From IMG/VR virus record IMGVR_UViG_3300042313_000018, positions 1 through 23,841 of that record: a DNA stretch of 23,841 nucleotides. One strand, 5' to 3'. The stretch is from a virus. This document shows positions 1 to 8,344 of the stretch, in pieces. Positions within the stretch are counted from its first letter, which is position 1. Each line of letters starts with the position of its first letter. The notes below the pieces were generated by a model that did not search any database, had not been told where the DNA came from, and saw nothing but the letters and a program-made list of their open reading frames with translations. Both the position numbers and the translations under genes were made by a program.

Positions 1-164
1 CAACAGATTTGGACATACTCTTCTTGCGAAGTCCAGCCTCTCTTATTCCACAACAATCTCCTCGCTTGGTTTACAGCTTTGACTCCGCGCTCATACGAAC
101 ACGTTCCACTGTCTCCGACGAAACCCTTAACGAGTTCCACCATCTCTTCGAGGGTATCAGCCAT
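1..164 (-). CDS. Partial virion-module protein, N-terminal 54 residues
   Basis: An ORF reads from ATG at 164 off the left edge, so only the N-terminal 54 residues are present. The visible part begins MADTLEEMVELVKGFVGDSG and continues with a charged, probably helical stretch (NQARRLLWNKRGW). I do not recognise a named family. Position, downstream of the nozzle-like and fibre genes on the same strand, suggests another virion or tail-completion protein. The start is supported by the palindrome 170-185 and by the stop codon of the upstream 52-aa gene at 186-188, which leave only a 21-bp gap. There is no Shine-Dalgarno sequence. Reality of the ORF is likely; function is inferred from context only. 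Confidence 0.6.
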   Translation of the reverse strand, partial: MADTLEEMVELVKGFVGDSGTCSYERGVKAVNQARRLLWNKRGWTSQEEYVQIC

Positions 165-169
165 AGGGA

Positions 170-185
170 TTATCGTTACCGATAA
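170..185. promoter_or_regulatory. Dispersed palindrome copy 1 (TTATCG-N4-CGATAA)
   Basis: TTATCGTTACCGATAA has perfect 6-bp arms around a 4-base centre, extended to 7 bp by the flanking A and T. On the - strand it follows the TAA stop of the 52-aa gene with no gap and ends 5 bp before the next ATG at 164. It belongs to the family at 2694, 7778, 14047, 16662 and 23606. It could be a protein-binding operator or an RNA hairpin. Confidence 0.6.
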
Positions 186-344
186 TTACTTTTGGTAGCC
201 TTGCTTGGGAGTGCCAGCAGTCGTGTAGATGCTTGGCTTTTTGGCTCCAAGGTTTGGCATATTACCCATACCTTCGCCGATTTTGCCGCGAGTTGGTGCG
301 CCGCCAGAGACGAGCTTTGGGTCTGTTCCTTTTAGTGGTGTCAT
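186..344 (-). CDS. Small glycine/lysine-rich hypothetical protein (52 aa)
   Basis: A 52-residue ORF from ATG at 344 to TAA at 186-188, starting MTPLKGTDPKLVSGGAPTRG and ending TAGTPKQGYQK. It is basic and rich in Gly, Pro and Lys, with no membrane segment and low predicted structure. It fills the gap between the 173-aa fibre gene and the truncated gene at the left edge. The upstream sequence is A-rich (CAAACAAAATAAACAT) with no Shine-Dalgarno, as for most neighbours. No function is recognised; a small virion-associated protein is plausible. Confidence 0.6.
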   Translation of the reverse strand: MTPLKGTDPKLVSGGAPTRGKIGEGMGNMPNLGAKKPSIYTTAGTPKQGYQK

Positions 345-367
345 ATGTTTATTTTGTTTGTGATGGC

Positions 368-889
368 TTATGGTGTTGAGGAATGAACCGCCATCCAGTT
401 CAAGCTCGTAATTTCTGCAATGTTGTTATCAACGCGAATTGTAAATCCTGATGCGTTTTGTGAAATAATCGTGTAAAGCGGGGTTGTTAATGGAGTTCCA
501 GAACCATAAATAGGAGTCAACGAGATTCCATAAATAGCAGTTGGAAGAGGAGAACTAAAAGTAATTCCAATAGATGTTGTATCTCCAGCCGCTATTCCTG
601 TTTGCGTTCCGTAACGAACTTTAACAGTCGGAATTGCAGCAACAGTTGTTTCCAATGTATCGACTCGCGTATCAAGTGCGGTAATCTGTGTTTGCTGGTC
701 AGCAAGGTCTTCATTAATTTGAGCAACTTGCGCTGGAGTTACATCACCAAGTCCCGGAACATTGATAGTTCCATTAGTAAGAACTTCATCAATGAATACT
801 TGAAATACATTCTGCCAGTTACCAGTTGGACAGAAGTCATCTGGAACATTTGGAAATGTAAGTGCTGGCGATGACGATTGATTGTCCAT
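368..889 (-). CDS. Short fibre-like protein with lectin-like C-terminus (173 aa)
   Basis: The N-terminal third (FPNVPDDFCPTGNWQNVF) resembles a particle-attachment segment seen in small phage fibre proteins. Residues about 50-88 form a short coiled coil (INEDLADQQTQITALDTRVD), as expected for a trimer. The C-terminal half is beta-rich (VRYGTQTGIAAGDTTSIGIT, then FTIRVDNN) and looks like an H-type lectin or receptor-binding sandwich. It starts 3 bp after the stop of the nozzle-like gene, so translation is probably coupled. No Shine-Dalgarno is present. Fibre assignment is by architecture; the binding target is unknown. Confidence 0.6.
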   Translation of the reverse strand: MDNQSSSPALTFPNVPDDFCPTGNWQNVFQVFIDEVLTNGTINVPGLGDVTPAQVAQINEDLADQQTQITALDTRVDTLETTVAAIPTVKVRYGTQTGIAAGDTTSIGITFSSPLPTAIYGISLTPIYGSGTPLTTPLYTIISQNASGFTIRVDNNIAEITSLNWMAVHSSTP

Positions 890-892
890 AGT

Positions 893-2899
893 TTAATTGA
901 CGATATTGTATTCCCAATATTTTTCTTGGCAACACAAAAATGGTTCACATTCTTGATTTTCTTCTGGGCAATCACCAACTGGAGAATCATCGTTGTTCTT
1001 GATATTTGCCATTAACCTTACTCGGTCAACTGTAGCTGCTCCGGTTAGGTTGACTTTGATCTGGAACTCGCTTCCCTCTACTGATGGGATGCCTGCCAAG
1101 TCATTGCACTCACTTGGGTCGGGCGTGTTAAACTTGTAGCGTTTGTAGCGATTACCACCTCGTTGCGGGAAGCATTCGGTTACTTTAGGTGAACATGGAT
1201 CGCAACCAAATGTCGTAGGAACTTTTAGTTCTGACCAGCAAGGATTAGAGTCAGCACGGAAATCAACATAGCTATTTACTTCCCCCTTAATCTCACTCAT
1301 CCACATTTCTCCACCAGTAATCTTTTTGCGGAGGAACTTGTTGGTAGCCCCACTTCGGTTGAAGTCATACCTACCAGTTGTGAAGAAGGATTCAATTTGT
1401 CTTGTTCCATTCGGGCCATAGTCATCACCTTGAGCTATGGTAAACTCGTAAAGTCGGTTCTTATTGTCTGCGTCAAATGAGAATCCAAATCCACGCTTCT
1501 CACCTTGGATTAATGCAGACAAAAGTTGAGTTGGTCTGATGCCCGTCCAGATACCATTCCAACGAAATTGAAGTTGTGCGTCTGGTGCGGGTGAAGAAGA
1601 TTGGTCAAGGTCGAGAACCACCATCCCACGATGATACCTATTCAGTCCTTCTACACCTTCTGCGCGGTAGGTCTGTGGTGCTACTGTGCTGATAAGATAG
1701 TTGTTGAAGAACATTGTAGAAGCGAACTGCTTCATCCAAGGCGTATCATTTTCTACCCACTTGTTGACTTCTCTTGATAGTTTGCGAAGTGAGAAGTATC
1801 TGGCAAACTCAGATTGGCTATTAGAATAGAATGCCCAACCATCGTGTGATCTAAACCAAAGCTCAGAGTTGGCTAATCCAAGGTATGGCGATGTGCATCC
1901 GCGCCCAAGGAGTGAGATGCGCTGGATGTTTGAAGTGTTCCATTGGCTTCTTGGGATAGATACATCCATTGAGAATGCTCCGTTACCAGTAAGGATAACA
2001 AGCTCACCTTGTCCACGGAGGTTAGTTCCGATCTGTGGCATGACTTTCATCCCAGTAATATTCCCCATCATGGCGGGAGTCGAGAACGCACCGCCTTCTG
2101 CCCAGTATCCTATCTCTGTAAAGTTCTCTGTATTTTTTGTATCAGTAAATCCACCACCATAGATGATGTCAGATGCGTAGATTTGATTGAACTTGTCAGC
2201 TACAAAAACGCGCCCAAAAGCATACTCCATGATCGTTCCAATCGGCATCTTTGCCAAGTATGGATTCAATCGGTAGGCAGGTAGCTTGACTGTGCCTGTC
2301 CCTGTTCCCCTTTGAGTGTCTGTGATGACTGCTGTAAACTTAACTCCAATCGTATTGGATGGTGCGCCGATCAGCATGAAGTTTGTAGTTCCAACCGATA
2401 CAATCTCGCAGTAGTCTCCGTTTTGGATTTCACTTGCTGTCAGTGTTCCCAATACTCCGTCCCATGCTATAGCATTCTGGTAGCCATTTTGGATGTATGC
2501 CCGATCTTCAGCTTGTACGAAGAATGTGTGCATCATGCCCGGATCGTTGCCCTCGATGATCTTGTAGGCAAATGCTCGGTTGTTTACCATCTTCAGAAAG
2601 TAGATAATCCCAGATACCGATAGCAACATTCCATCGCTCGTTCTGAAGTTAGTCGCTCGATATGGATACGCACCTTGGAAGTTACCACCAAGAATATCGT
2701 TAACGATAGTCTCGGCTTCTCCATCTCCAGCAATAATCGGGATGTTTCGAATGCTTGGTCTGGTTCGGTTGATACCGCCTCGGAATGTTCTATTAACCGA
2801 CTCTGATACTACAGACTCTGGTAAATACGATGGATGAGTATCTGCGTCTTGCGCGATGATACTTGTGAATCCATCAAAGACTGATCCTTCTGCTGGCAT
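893..2899 (-). CDS. Probable tail nozzle / tail hub-like virion protein (668 aa)
   Basis: A 668-residue soluble protein made of repeated short beta elements and aromatic turns (for example GNFQGAYPYRATNFRTSDG, then FVQAEDRAYIQNGYQNAIAW), compatible with a beta-propeller-rich tail nozzle such as T7 gp12-like or P22 gp10-like proteins. Size and position next to fibre genes fit a short-tail component. The last 130 residues are Cys-rich (FGCDPCSPKVTEC, CNDL, DCPEENQECEPFLCC), which is unusual and suggests disulphides or metal binding. The start codon overlaps the stop of the upstream fibre gene (TAATG). One copy of the dispersed palindrome lies inside it at 2694-2709. Virion role is fairly secure; the nozzle call is inference from fold impression and context. 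Confidence 0.55.
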   Translation of the reverse strand: MPAEGSVFDGFTSIIAQDADTHPSYLPESVVSESVNRTFRGGINRTRPSIRNIPIIAGDGEAETIVNDILGGNFQGAYPYRATNFRTSDGMLLSVSGIIYFLKMVNNRAFAYKIIEGNDPGMMHTFFVQAEDRAYIQNGYQNAIAWDGVLGTLTASEIQNGDYCEIVSVGTTNFMLIGAPSNTIGVKFTAVITDTQRGTGTGTVKLPAYRLNPYLAKMPIGTIMEYAFGRVFVADKFNQIYASDIIYGGGFTDTKNTENFTEIGYWAEGGAFSTPAMMGNITGMKVMPQIGTNLRGQGELVILTGNGAFSMDVSIPRSQWNTSNIQRISLLGRGCTSPYLGLANSELWFRSHDGWAFYSNSQSEFARYFSLRKLSREVNKWVENDTPWMKQFASTMFFNNYLISTVAPQTYRAEGVEGLNRYHRGMVVLDLDQSSSPAPDAQLQFRWNGIWTGIRPTQLLSALIQGEKRGFGFSFDADNKNRLYEFTIAQGDDYGPNGTRQIESFFTTGRYDFNRSGATNKFLRKKITGGEMWMSEIKGEVNSYVDFRADSNPCWSELKVPTTFGCDPCSPKVTECFPQRGGNRYKRYKFNTPDPSECNDLAGIPSVEGSEFQIKVNLTGAATVDRVRLMANIKNNDDSPVGDCPEENQECEPFLCCQEKYWEYNIVN
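2694..2709. promoter_or_regulatory. Dispersed palindrome copy 2, inside the nozzle-like gene
   Basis: The 14-bp perfect palindrome TATCGTTAACGATA (2695-2708) matches the intergenic copy at 7779-7792 base for base. Here it is coding, supplying codons for Ile-Val-Asn-Asp. It may be an intragenic operator or a chance coding match; its identity to an intergenic copy makes chance less attractive. Confidence 0.4.
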
Positions 2900-3816
2900 T
2901 ATACAACAATACGAAGTTCACCAGTTACAGTTTTGTAAACGCTATTTACAACAAGCCCACCTGTAACTGCTGCTGCATTGTTTGCGTAAGTTGAAATATT
3001 TGTAATTGCAATTGATTTAGATGGAGCTGGTTCTATGTAAATATTTCCCAAAAATGATTTAATAACTCCATTTGTTCCATCTGTTGTTAAACGCAAATCA
3101 AAATCATCTAAAGTTGGACTTTTTATGTCAATAAATGGAACTCCGGGAGAATTACTGCCAACTTCAATATTTTGACTCATCAAAGTTACGCTTGCTTTAA
3201 TATTTCCAACAACATCAAGTTTTTCAGTAGGTGCTGTAGTTCCAATTCCTACTCTATTTCCAGCATCAGATTGAATATGAACATCTGCGCTTGGTGCATA
3301 TATTTTAATATTTTGACCAACTTTTGTAGTTACATATCCATTTAATCCATCCAGCGTTCCAACGCGCATATCATAATCTTCAGAAACTGGGCTTTTAAAA
3401 TCAATAAATGCGTCATTTGTATTTCCTACTTCAATATTACCTACATTCAAAATTCCAGTAGTAGTTATATCTCCAGAAGAATTTAACGATCCAGAATTTA
3501 TTGCTCCCGTAGTAGTCAATGGTTGGCTACCAAGATCAACTGGGCCAGATTGAAGAATGTTATTTACATTAGTAACAAACTCAACTTTACCAGTAGAATC
3601 TTTTCCAAGAACAGTGCTGTTCGCTCCGTTTGTCCAAGTCAAATTACCAGCACCATCAGTCTTTAGGACTTGCTGGGCAACTGGACTTTGAATCGTCTTC
3701 TGACAAGCGGCAGAGTCTTCTACTACCAATCGTTTCCCATTGGCAGTTGTTTCAAGTGGTTCACACAACAACGGAAAGTTCGTGTCGCATGGTGGGCAAG
3801 GTGTGCAGTAGCTCAT
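2899..3816 (-). CDS. Tail/head fibre protein with Cys-rich N-terminus and internal duplication (305 aa)
   Basis: The N-terminus carries MSYCTPCPPCDTNFPLLCEP, a Cys/Pro cluster also seen in spirit in the 101-aa protein at 7468-7773. The body is beta-repeat fibre sequence. Residues about 127-180 and 216-270 are a degenerate duplication, each starting NIEVG and carrying FIDxKSP followed by a D-rich turn. Between them lies the common fibre motif VGIGTTAPTEKLDVVGNIKA (about 189-208). The C-terminus ends in a short beta strand (VTGELRIVV). It is 3 bp downstream of the upstream spike gene and overlaps the next start. Fibre role is well supported by composition; its ligand is unknown. Confidence 0.65.
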   Translation of the reverse strand: MSYCTPCPPCDTNFPLLCEPLETTANGKRLVVEDSAACQKTIQSPVAQQVLKTDGAGNLTWTNGANSTVLGKDSTGKVEFVTNVNNILQSGPVDLGSQPLTTTGAINSGSLNSSGDITTTGILNVGNIEVGNTNDAFIDFKSPVSEDYDMRVGTLDGLNGYVTTKVGQNIKIYAPSADVHIQSDAGNRVGIGTTAPTEKLDVVGNIKASVTLMSQNIEVGSNSPGVPFIDIKSPTLDDFDLRLTTDGTNGVIKSFLGNIYIEPAPSKSIAITNISTYANNAAAVTGGLVVNSVYKTVTGELRIVV

Positions 3817-3818
3817 AA

Positions 3819-3912
3819 TTTAAATTGCTGAAATGATAAATGCTAATAGTTCTTCATAACGAATCCCATAACGATTTCCTGCGGGACGATATTCTTGGAT
3901 GATATTACCATC
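3819..3912. repeat. Direct repeat A, copy 1 (3' end of tailspike gene)
   Basis: These 94 bp match 5593-5686 with two differences by eye. They encode the last residues of the S74 domain (including YRPAGNRYGIRYEELLAFII) and the stop. Identity at the DNA level, beyond protein conservation, indicates recent duplication or gene conversion between the two spike genes. Confidence 0.85.
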
Positions 3913-5589
3913 TTCATCTTTTGTTTCTTGAATTTCATCCCATTTATCGTAGCAAAACATTCCATATTCATTTGCATTTAACCCTTGTTCGGCAAATGCA
4001 GATTCTACTTCTTGAGCAAGAATGCCAATATGAATCCTTGCTTTGTCTCCCTTTTTCTCTACAGCATCATTGAATTTAAATGAACGAATTAAAGATTTTA
4101 AACGATTTGCAACAAGTTTTTCTGCATTAGACAATTCTTTGATTTGTTGCTTTTCACGCTTATCAGAAGTATTGATTGTTGGAGTTACAGCAAAAATTTG
4201 AGTCCACCTTAAAACACCTTGTCCCAATTGATATAAATTATCTACTGATGGATATGTATTGCTTCCACAAAGAATTTGTCCTCCATCTAATAAAATACCA
4301 GAAGTTTGTCTTGTAATTATTTTGTTTATTCCTGATCCAAAGGTTGTTTCATACGGATACCCTCTTTTTGAATATCCAGAAAAACGAGTGCTTGTCTCAT
4401 TATTAGTTATTGGAGTTGTGCATTCATACATTCCACCAACAATCATGTTATCATCTGCTCCAGAGTCTATTAACATTCCAACGGAACCACCATCAAGAGC
4501 TAAGGAAGTAAGCCTGTTTTTTCTGGAAGTAGATTTAACATGAAATAATGTTGCTGTATTAAAAGCTTGGCCAATAGCTTCAATTTTTGTATTAGAAAAA
4601 CCACAACTTTGAGTATTATTTAATTCAATTCCTTTTCCATTTAAACCAGTAATATAAAATGTATTACTTGTAAAATTTGATTGAAAAAATGGCCCATCAA
4701 TAATAAGAGCATTTGTATTGCCCCAAACATGAGTATTTGAAATATTAACAAAAAGTGCAGCACCTATTCTTATTCCAATAGTATTATTGTAAATATTACA
4801 ATGACTAAAAATAATACCTTCGCATTGATGACTGATTGTTGTTAAAATTTTTACTCCAGTTCCAAATCCAAGAACTTCAACTCCATTTAACTTTGAACTA
4901 ATACATGAATCAATAATAATACCATCTCCGTCCGCTGTTCCTGAGTTAATAAAATTACAATTTGTAATATTTGATTGAAAACAATTAAATATTTCTAATC
5001 CTTTTGCCCATGAGTTTCCAGTAACATTGATATTTTCTAAAATACAATTCACTTCCCCAAGTGGTTGCCAAGGATTCCATAGTAATTTAATTGAAGTTAA
5101 TGCGCTTGTGCTTGTGGTAACAATTCCTATATTTTTTAAATCAACTGTTTGTGCAACATTTGCTATTACTTGAAAAGAAAAATTTAATCCATTTGTGCCT
5201 TGAGTGAATTTCAATATAGAAGAATAACAACTATTACCAAATATTTCAACATTTTTATTTGAACTTGTTAATTCACTTGAGCAAATATAAATTCCTTCTG
5301 GAATATAAACAACTTTCCCTGTATTTATAGCAGCTTGGATCGCCGCAGTATCATCAGCGACACCATCACCAACCGCTCCGAAATCCTTCACATTCATTAC
5401 ATCAGCAAACCGATTTGCCAATGTCCTTGCCGTAGTCGATCCAGTTGCAAGAGCCGTAGCACTCGATGCTGACCCTACAAAGCTGTTTGCCGTCACTACG
5501 CCAGCGTTGCTCACAGTCATCTGGTCAACGCCACCTACCCCGATGATTGCCTGTGTTCCGTCTGTGGATGCTTTAATGTTTGCGCTCAT
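3820..5589 (-). CDS. Tailspike, pectate-lyase-like beta-helix with C-terminal S74 chaperone (589 aa)
   Basis: Residues 50-85 carry a particle-proximal segment (GSTTARTLANRFADVMNVKD) that leads into FGAVGDGVADDTAAIQAA, the typical first turn of a pectate-lyase/glycosyl-hydrolase-28-like beta-helix. About residues 90-460 are Asn/Ile-rich helix rungs (for example NITNCNFINSG). From about 471 comes a peptidase S74 intramolecular chaperone: TSDKREK holds the Ser-Asp cleavage site and the Lys of the Ser/Lys dyad (Ser about 475), followed by RIHIGILAQEV. The chaperone is expected to trimerise the spike and cleave itself off. The body is markedly more AT-rich than the first 85 codons, suggesting domain exchange. 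A polysaccharide target is inferred. Confidence 0.85.
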   Translation of the reverse strand: MSANIKASTDGTQAIIGVGGVDQMTVSNAGVVTANSFVGSASSATALATGSTTARTLANRFADVMNVKDFGAVGDGVADDTAAIQAAINTGKVVYIPEGIYICSSELTSSNKNVEIFGNSCYSSILKFTQGTNGLNFSFQVIANVAQTVDLKNIGIVTTSTSALTSIKLLWNPWQPLGEVNCILENINVTGNSWAKGLEIFNCFQSNITNCNFINSGTADGDGIIIDSCISSKLNGVEVLGFGTGVKILTTISHQCEGIIFSHCNIYNNTIGIRIGAALFVNISNTHVWGNTNALIIDGPFFQSNFTSNTFYITGLNGKGIELNNTQSCGFSNTKIEAIGQAFNTATLFHVKSTSRKNRLTSLALDGGSVGMLIDSGADDNMIVGGMYECTTPITNNETSTRFSGYSKRGYPYETTFGSGINKIITRQTSGILLDGGQILCGSNTYPSVDNLYQLGQGVLRWTQIFAVTPTINTSDKREKQQIKELSNAEKLVANRLKSLIRSFKFNDAVEKKGDKARIHIGILAQEVESAFAEQGLNANEYGMFCYDKWDEIQETKDEDGNIIQEYRPAGNRYGIRYEELLAFIISAI

Positions 5590-5592
5590 GTT

Positions 5593-5686
5593 TTTAAATT
5601 GCTGAAATAATAAATGCTAATAGTTCTTCATAACGAATCCCATAACGATTTCCTGCGGGACGATATTCTTGGATGATATTGCCATC
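5593..5686. repeat. Direct repeat A, copy 2 (3' end of second tailspike gene)
   Basis: Partner of 3819-3912, same orientation, about 1.77 kb away. Recombination between the copies would delete or swap one complete spike gene. Confidence 0.85.
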
Positions 5687-7471
5687 ATTATCTTTTACTT
5701 CTTGAATTTCATCCCACTCATCATAGCAGTAAAATCCATATTTGTTAGGATCAAGACCATGTGATTTCATTATGTCTCCAACTTGTTGTGCCGATGCGCC
5801 AAAATGAATTCGTGCATTTTCACCTTTTTGGTCAATAGCTGAATTGAATTTGAACTTACGAAGATTTTGTTTTATTTCAAGAGCTGCTGATTTTTCTGCA
5901 TTTTCAATTTCTAAAAATGTTTTTTCTCTTGCATCAGAAGTATTGATTGTTCCTGTTTGAGCATATACAATTGTCCACCTGTTACTTGGTGAACCAAGCG
6001 AAGTTGTAATATCATCAGCCGCATTAAATATTGGTGTAGATAATCTAATATTTCCACCTACCAATGTTAATGTTCCTGTTCCAATAACAGAACTACCTCC
6101 AGATGCAATTATTCTTGAATCAAAAATTGAATTACCATTTGAATAAAAATCAATGTATGGCGTGCTTGCAACCGAAGTATTACCTATTTGAATATATGTG
6201 TTATTCCCATCTGGGCCAATGGCTAAAATTCTTTGATTTAATGAATTATATGAATTTAAAATATATCCATTTCCTTCAGATTTAAATGCTGATTTTTGAC
6301 CAATGGATTGAAACCCATGCCACCAGTCACCCCTTGCGATAAAGGCTGATTCACATTTATTTGGGCCTAAATTTACAGAATCAAATCCCCAAACTTTTGG
6401 ATTTGCGCCGGGCGCACTGGGATTTGCTTTATAGTTGAATGATCCAAGTTCAAATCCACAAGCCTGATTTGCGTGACCAGCAGCTGTTAAAGCAACATTA
6501 GCATTATGCGCCCAAACTTTTGTAAAAGCATTAACAATAAATCCAGTTCCATTTGTCGGAGTGCTTGGTGTTCCACCGCCACCAAATAAATACCAATCTG
6601 TAACAGTAAATTCTGTTCCATTTGCATTCCATGATTCTACAATTCCAGACCATTTAGCGGGGCTGTGTTTTGTATCTATAATCATTCCTTTACGGAATTT
6701 TTTTACTGCATCTGGAGATGGTATTGTTGCAGTTGTTACTGTTTTTGATGTATATGTTCCAGACGATGAATCAAGTGTTGCTGGAGGAGACGCATTATCA
6801 ACATATATTCCAACAGTGTCTCTATCTGCATAAAAAGCAAGATCAGATGGACTTGTTATTCCTAATATTTCAGCTTCAGAATCTGATGTTCCATTATTCT
6901 TAAAAGCCATTCCACAAGCAAAATCAGTTGATCCATGGTGTTCGTCTGTTTGCCTTTGGGCAGTCCTCCAAACCTCTCCATTTATATTATTTGGATTTGA
7001 TAAAATTGCAGCTTGGTTTAATTCCCATACAACTTCTTTTCCGTATGTATCAACCATAGTAGAAAGTTTATATGTGCCAGCAGGGACATAAATATAACAT
7101 ATAACTGCTCTTGGAACTCCAGTTCCTCTTGATCCATTGATATTGTTTGCTGCTGGTGCAGCTTGTGCCGCAGCACTAAATGCCGCAGTATCATCAACTA
7201 CTCCATCCCCAACCGCGCCAAAATCTTTGACATTTACTACATCAGCGAAACGATTTGCAAGCGAACGAGCGGTTGTGCTGCCAGTAGATTTAACAAGACC
7301 ATTGATATTTCCGCTTGCATCTACACTCAACAAATCCTGCGTAGTTGCGCCTGCATTGCCCCGCGCCAGCTTAATCGTGCCGTCTGGTGACGATGGCACT
7401 GCCAGAGTAAAGTTCTGCGTTGCTGTCGGTGATTGTCCTACTTGGACTGCGTTTGCTTTGATGAGACTCAT
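5594..7471 (-). CDS. Second tailspike, beta-helix start with C-terminal S74 chaperone (625 aa)
   Basis: The architecture parallels the neighbouring spike. An N-terminal segment rich in small residues is followed by GSTTARSLANRFADVVNVKD and FGAVGDGVVDDTAAFSAA (about residues 64-102). A divergent body of about 400 residues follows (for example FACGMAFKNNGTSDSE and WWHGFQSIGQKSAFKSEGNG). The S74 domain runs from about residue 508: TSDAREK contains Ser about 512 and the dyad Lys, then RIHFGASAQQV. The last 28 residues are identical to those of the other spike, whereas the bodies do not resemble each other. The start codon overlaps the stop of the 101-aa gene (ATGA). Receptor or capsule binding, possibly depolymerising, is inferred. 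Confidence 0.83.
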   Translation of the reverse strand: MSLIKANAVQVGQSPTATQNFTLAVPSSPDGTIKLARGNAGATTQDLLSVDASGNINGLVKSTGSTTARSLANRFADVVNVKDFGAVGDGVVDDTAAFSAAAQAAPAANNINGSRGTGVPRAVICYIYVPAGTYKLSTMVDTYGKEVVWELNQAAILSNPNNINGEVWRTAQRQTDEHHGSTDFACGMAFKNNGTSDSEAEILGITSPSDLAFYADRDTVGIYVDNASPPATLDSSSGTYTSKTVTTATIPSPDAVKKFRKGMIIDTKHSPAKWSGIVESWNANGTEFTVTDWYLFGGGGTPSTPTNGTGFIVNAFTKVWAHNANVALTAAGHANQACGFELGSFNYKANPSAPGANPKVWGFDSVNLGPNKCESAFIARGDWWHGFQSIGQKSAFKSEGNGYILNSYNSLNQRILAIGPDGNNTYIQIGNTSVASTPYIDFYSNGNSIFDSRIIASGGSSVIGTGTLTLVGGNIRLSTPIFNAADDITTSLGSPSNRWTIVYAQTGTINTSDAREKTFLEIENAEKSAALEIKQNLRKFKFNSAIDQKGENARIHFGASAQQVGDIMKSHGLDPNKYGFYCYDEWDEIQEVKDNDGNIIQEYRPAGNRYGIRYEELLAFIISAI

Positions 7472-7773
7472 ACGATTGTATAGGTGCTGCCTGATGGCAC
7501 TGTTAGTGTGACTCCGGGGTTTACTGTGATTGGCCCTGCTGACATTGCGTTGCGGTCAGTTGTGATTGTGTAGTCAGTTACCATTACTTGGTCATTCTCG
7601 TAGAATACTCCGAAGGTATTTCCACCAGTTGGAGCCTTGCCGCCCGTTGTGCCTCCAGCGGCCTCAACTGCGATACGAGCATAGTAAGCTGCACGATTTA
7701 CAATCTCATTCAATGCCGCCTCACTTGGGCCACATGGATTGCATTTAGAACTTCTGGAATTTCCGCAACTCAT
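7468..7773 (-). CDS. Small Cys-rich fibre module (101 aa)
   Basis: It begins MSCGNSRSSKCNPCGPSEAA, a Cys cluster, followed by a helical stretch (LNEIVNRAAYYARIAVEAAG) and a Gly-rich hinge. The last 45 residues (ENDQVMVTDYTITTDRNAMS, then PGVTLTVPSGSTYTIV) form a short beta-strand-rich tail typical of phage head or tail fibre ends. Its stop overlaps the start of the downstream tailspike by 4 bp, so the two are probably made together, perhaps as adaptor and spike. A perfect palindrome (7779-7792) lies 5 bp upstream of its ATG, and no Shine-Dalgarno is seen. The adaptor role is inference. Confidence 0.6.
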   Translation of the reverse strand: MSCGNSRSSKCNPCGPSEAALNEIVNRAAYYARIAVEAAGGTTGGKAPTGGNTFGVFYENDQVMVTDYTITTDRNAMSAGPITVNPGVTLTVPSGSTYTIV

Positions 7774-7777
7774 AGTT

Positions 7778-7793
7778 TTATCGTTAACGATAG
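7778..7793. promoter_or_regulatory. Dispersed palindrome copy 3, between endolysin and fibre module
   Basis: TATCGTTAACGATA at 7779-7792 is a perfect 14-bp palindrome in the 31-bp gap between the endolysin stop and the ATG at 7773. It sits where a ribosome-binding site would be expected and contains none. It separates the lysis cassette from the spike genes, a sensible place for control. Confidence 0.6.
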
Positions 7794-7804
7794 TTTAGTT
7801 TTAG

Positions 7805-8344
7805 TCAAGCGTTTTCCACCAGTAAATATGGAATCGTCTTTTGGTTATATCTATTCATTTCTGAATAGACGAGGTTAATGAACCCATCCCATTGCGAGGG
7901 GTAGATCGTCTGGCATCCTTCCGATGAAGTTGTTTTGTATCCCCCCTTATGGATGTTTATCGCAATCCCCATCGAATCACCTTCACCATCTCGCGTAACA
8001 GGGAGTTCTTCTTTTGCGTTAGCAGGTCGCAACGCTGGATAGCCACCTCCGGGTTTACTAATCCCATGATTGCCTTTACGAAACCTATGCACGCCCGTTT
8101 TAAGCACCGCAATACCCTTCTTGAAAACAGAAGGATCGGTATTAGCGTTAAACGTAGCGTGAACAGAAGGAGATAATAATATGATCGCATCGTCGTAGAT
8201 ACCCCTTTGATTGCCTGATGGCTGGAATGTCTCTGAGTAGTATCCACGAATCCCAACCAAACAAACCAAGTCCTCGATCCTCGCTTTGATTACCATTGCG
8301 AGAGTCTTTTCCTTGGCCTGCTGTGGTCTGGAGCTGGGAATCAT
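7805..8344 (-). CDS. Putative endolysin, L,D-transpeptidase (YkuD)-like (179 aa)
   Basis: The C-terminal half carries GIAINIHKGG (His132) followed by TTSSEGCQTIYPSQW (Cys144). This resembles the YkuD-type active site, in which a His is followed by a Ser/Thr-His-Gly-Cys motif; here Glu replaces the usual His before Gly-Cys and the His-Cys spacing is short. Known L,D-transpeptidase-fold enzymes act on peptidoglycan cross-bridges; cleavage rather than transfer is expected in a lysis enzyme. There is no signal peptide, so release would depend on a holin. The ATG overlaps the stop of the holin-like gene immediately upstream (TAATG). An alternative is an uncharacterised phage peptidase of the same fold. 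The lysis role is supported mainly by context. Confidence 0.6.
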   Translation of the reverse strand: MIPSSRPQQAKEKTLAMVIKARIEDLVCLVGIRGYYSETFQPSGNQRGIYDDAIILLSPSVHATFNANTDPSVFKKGIAVLKTGVHRFRKGNHGISKPGGGYPALRPANAKEELPVTRDGEGDSMGIAINIHKGGYKTTSSEGCQTIYPSQWDGFINLVYSEMNRYNQKTIPYLLVENA

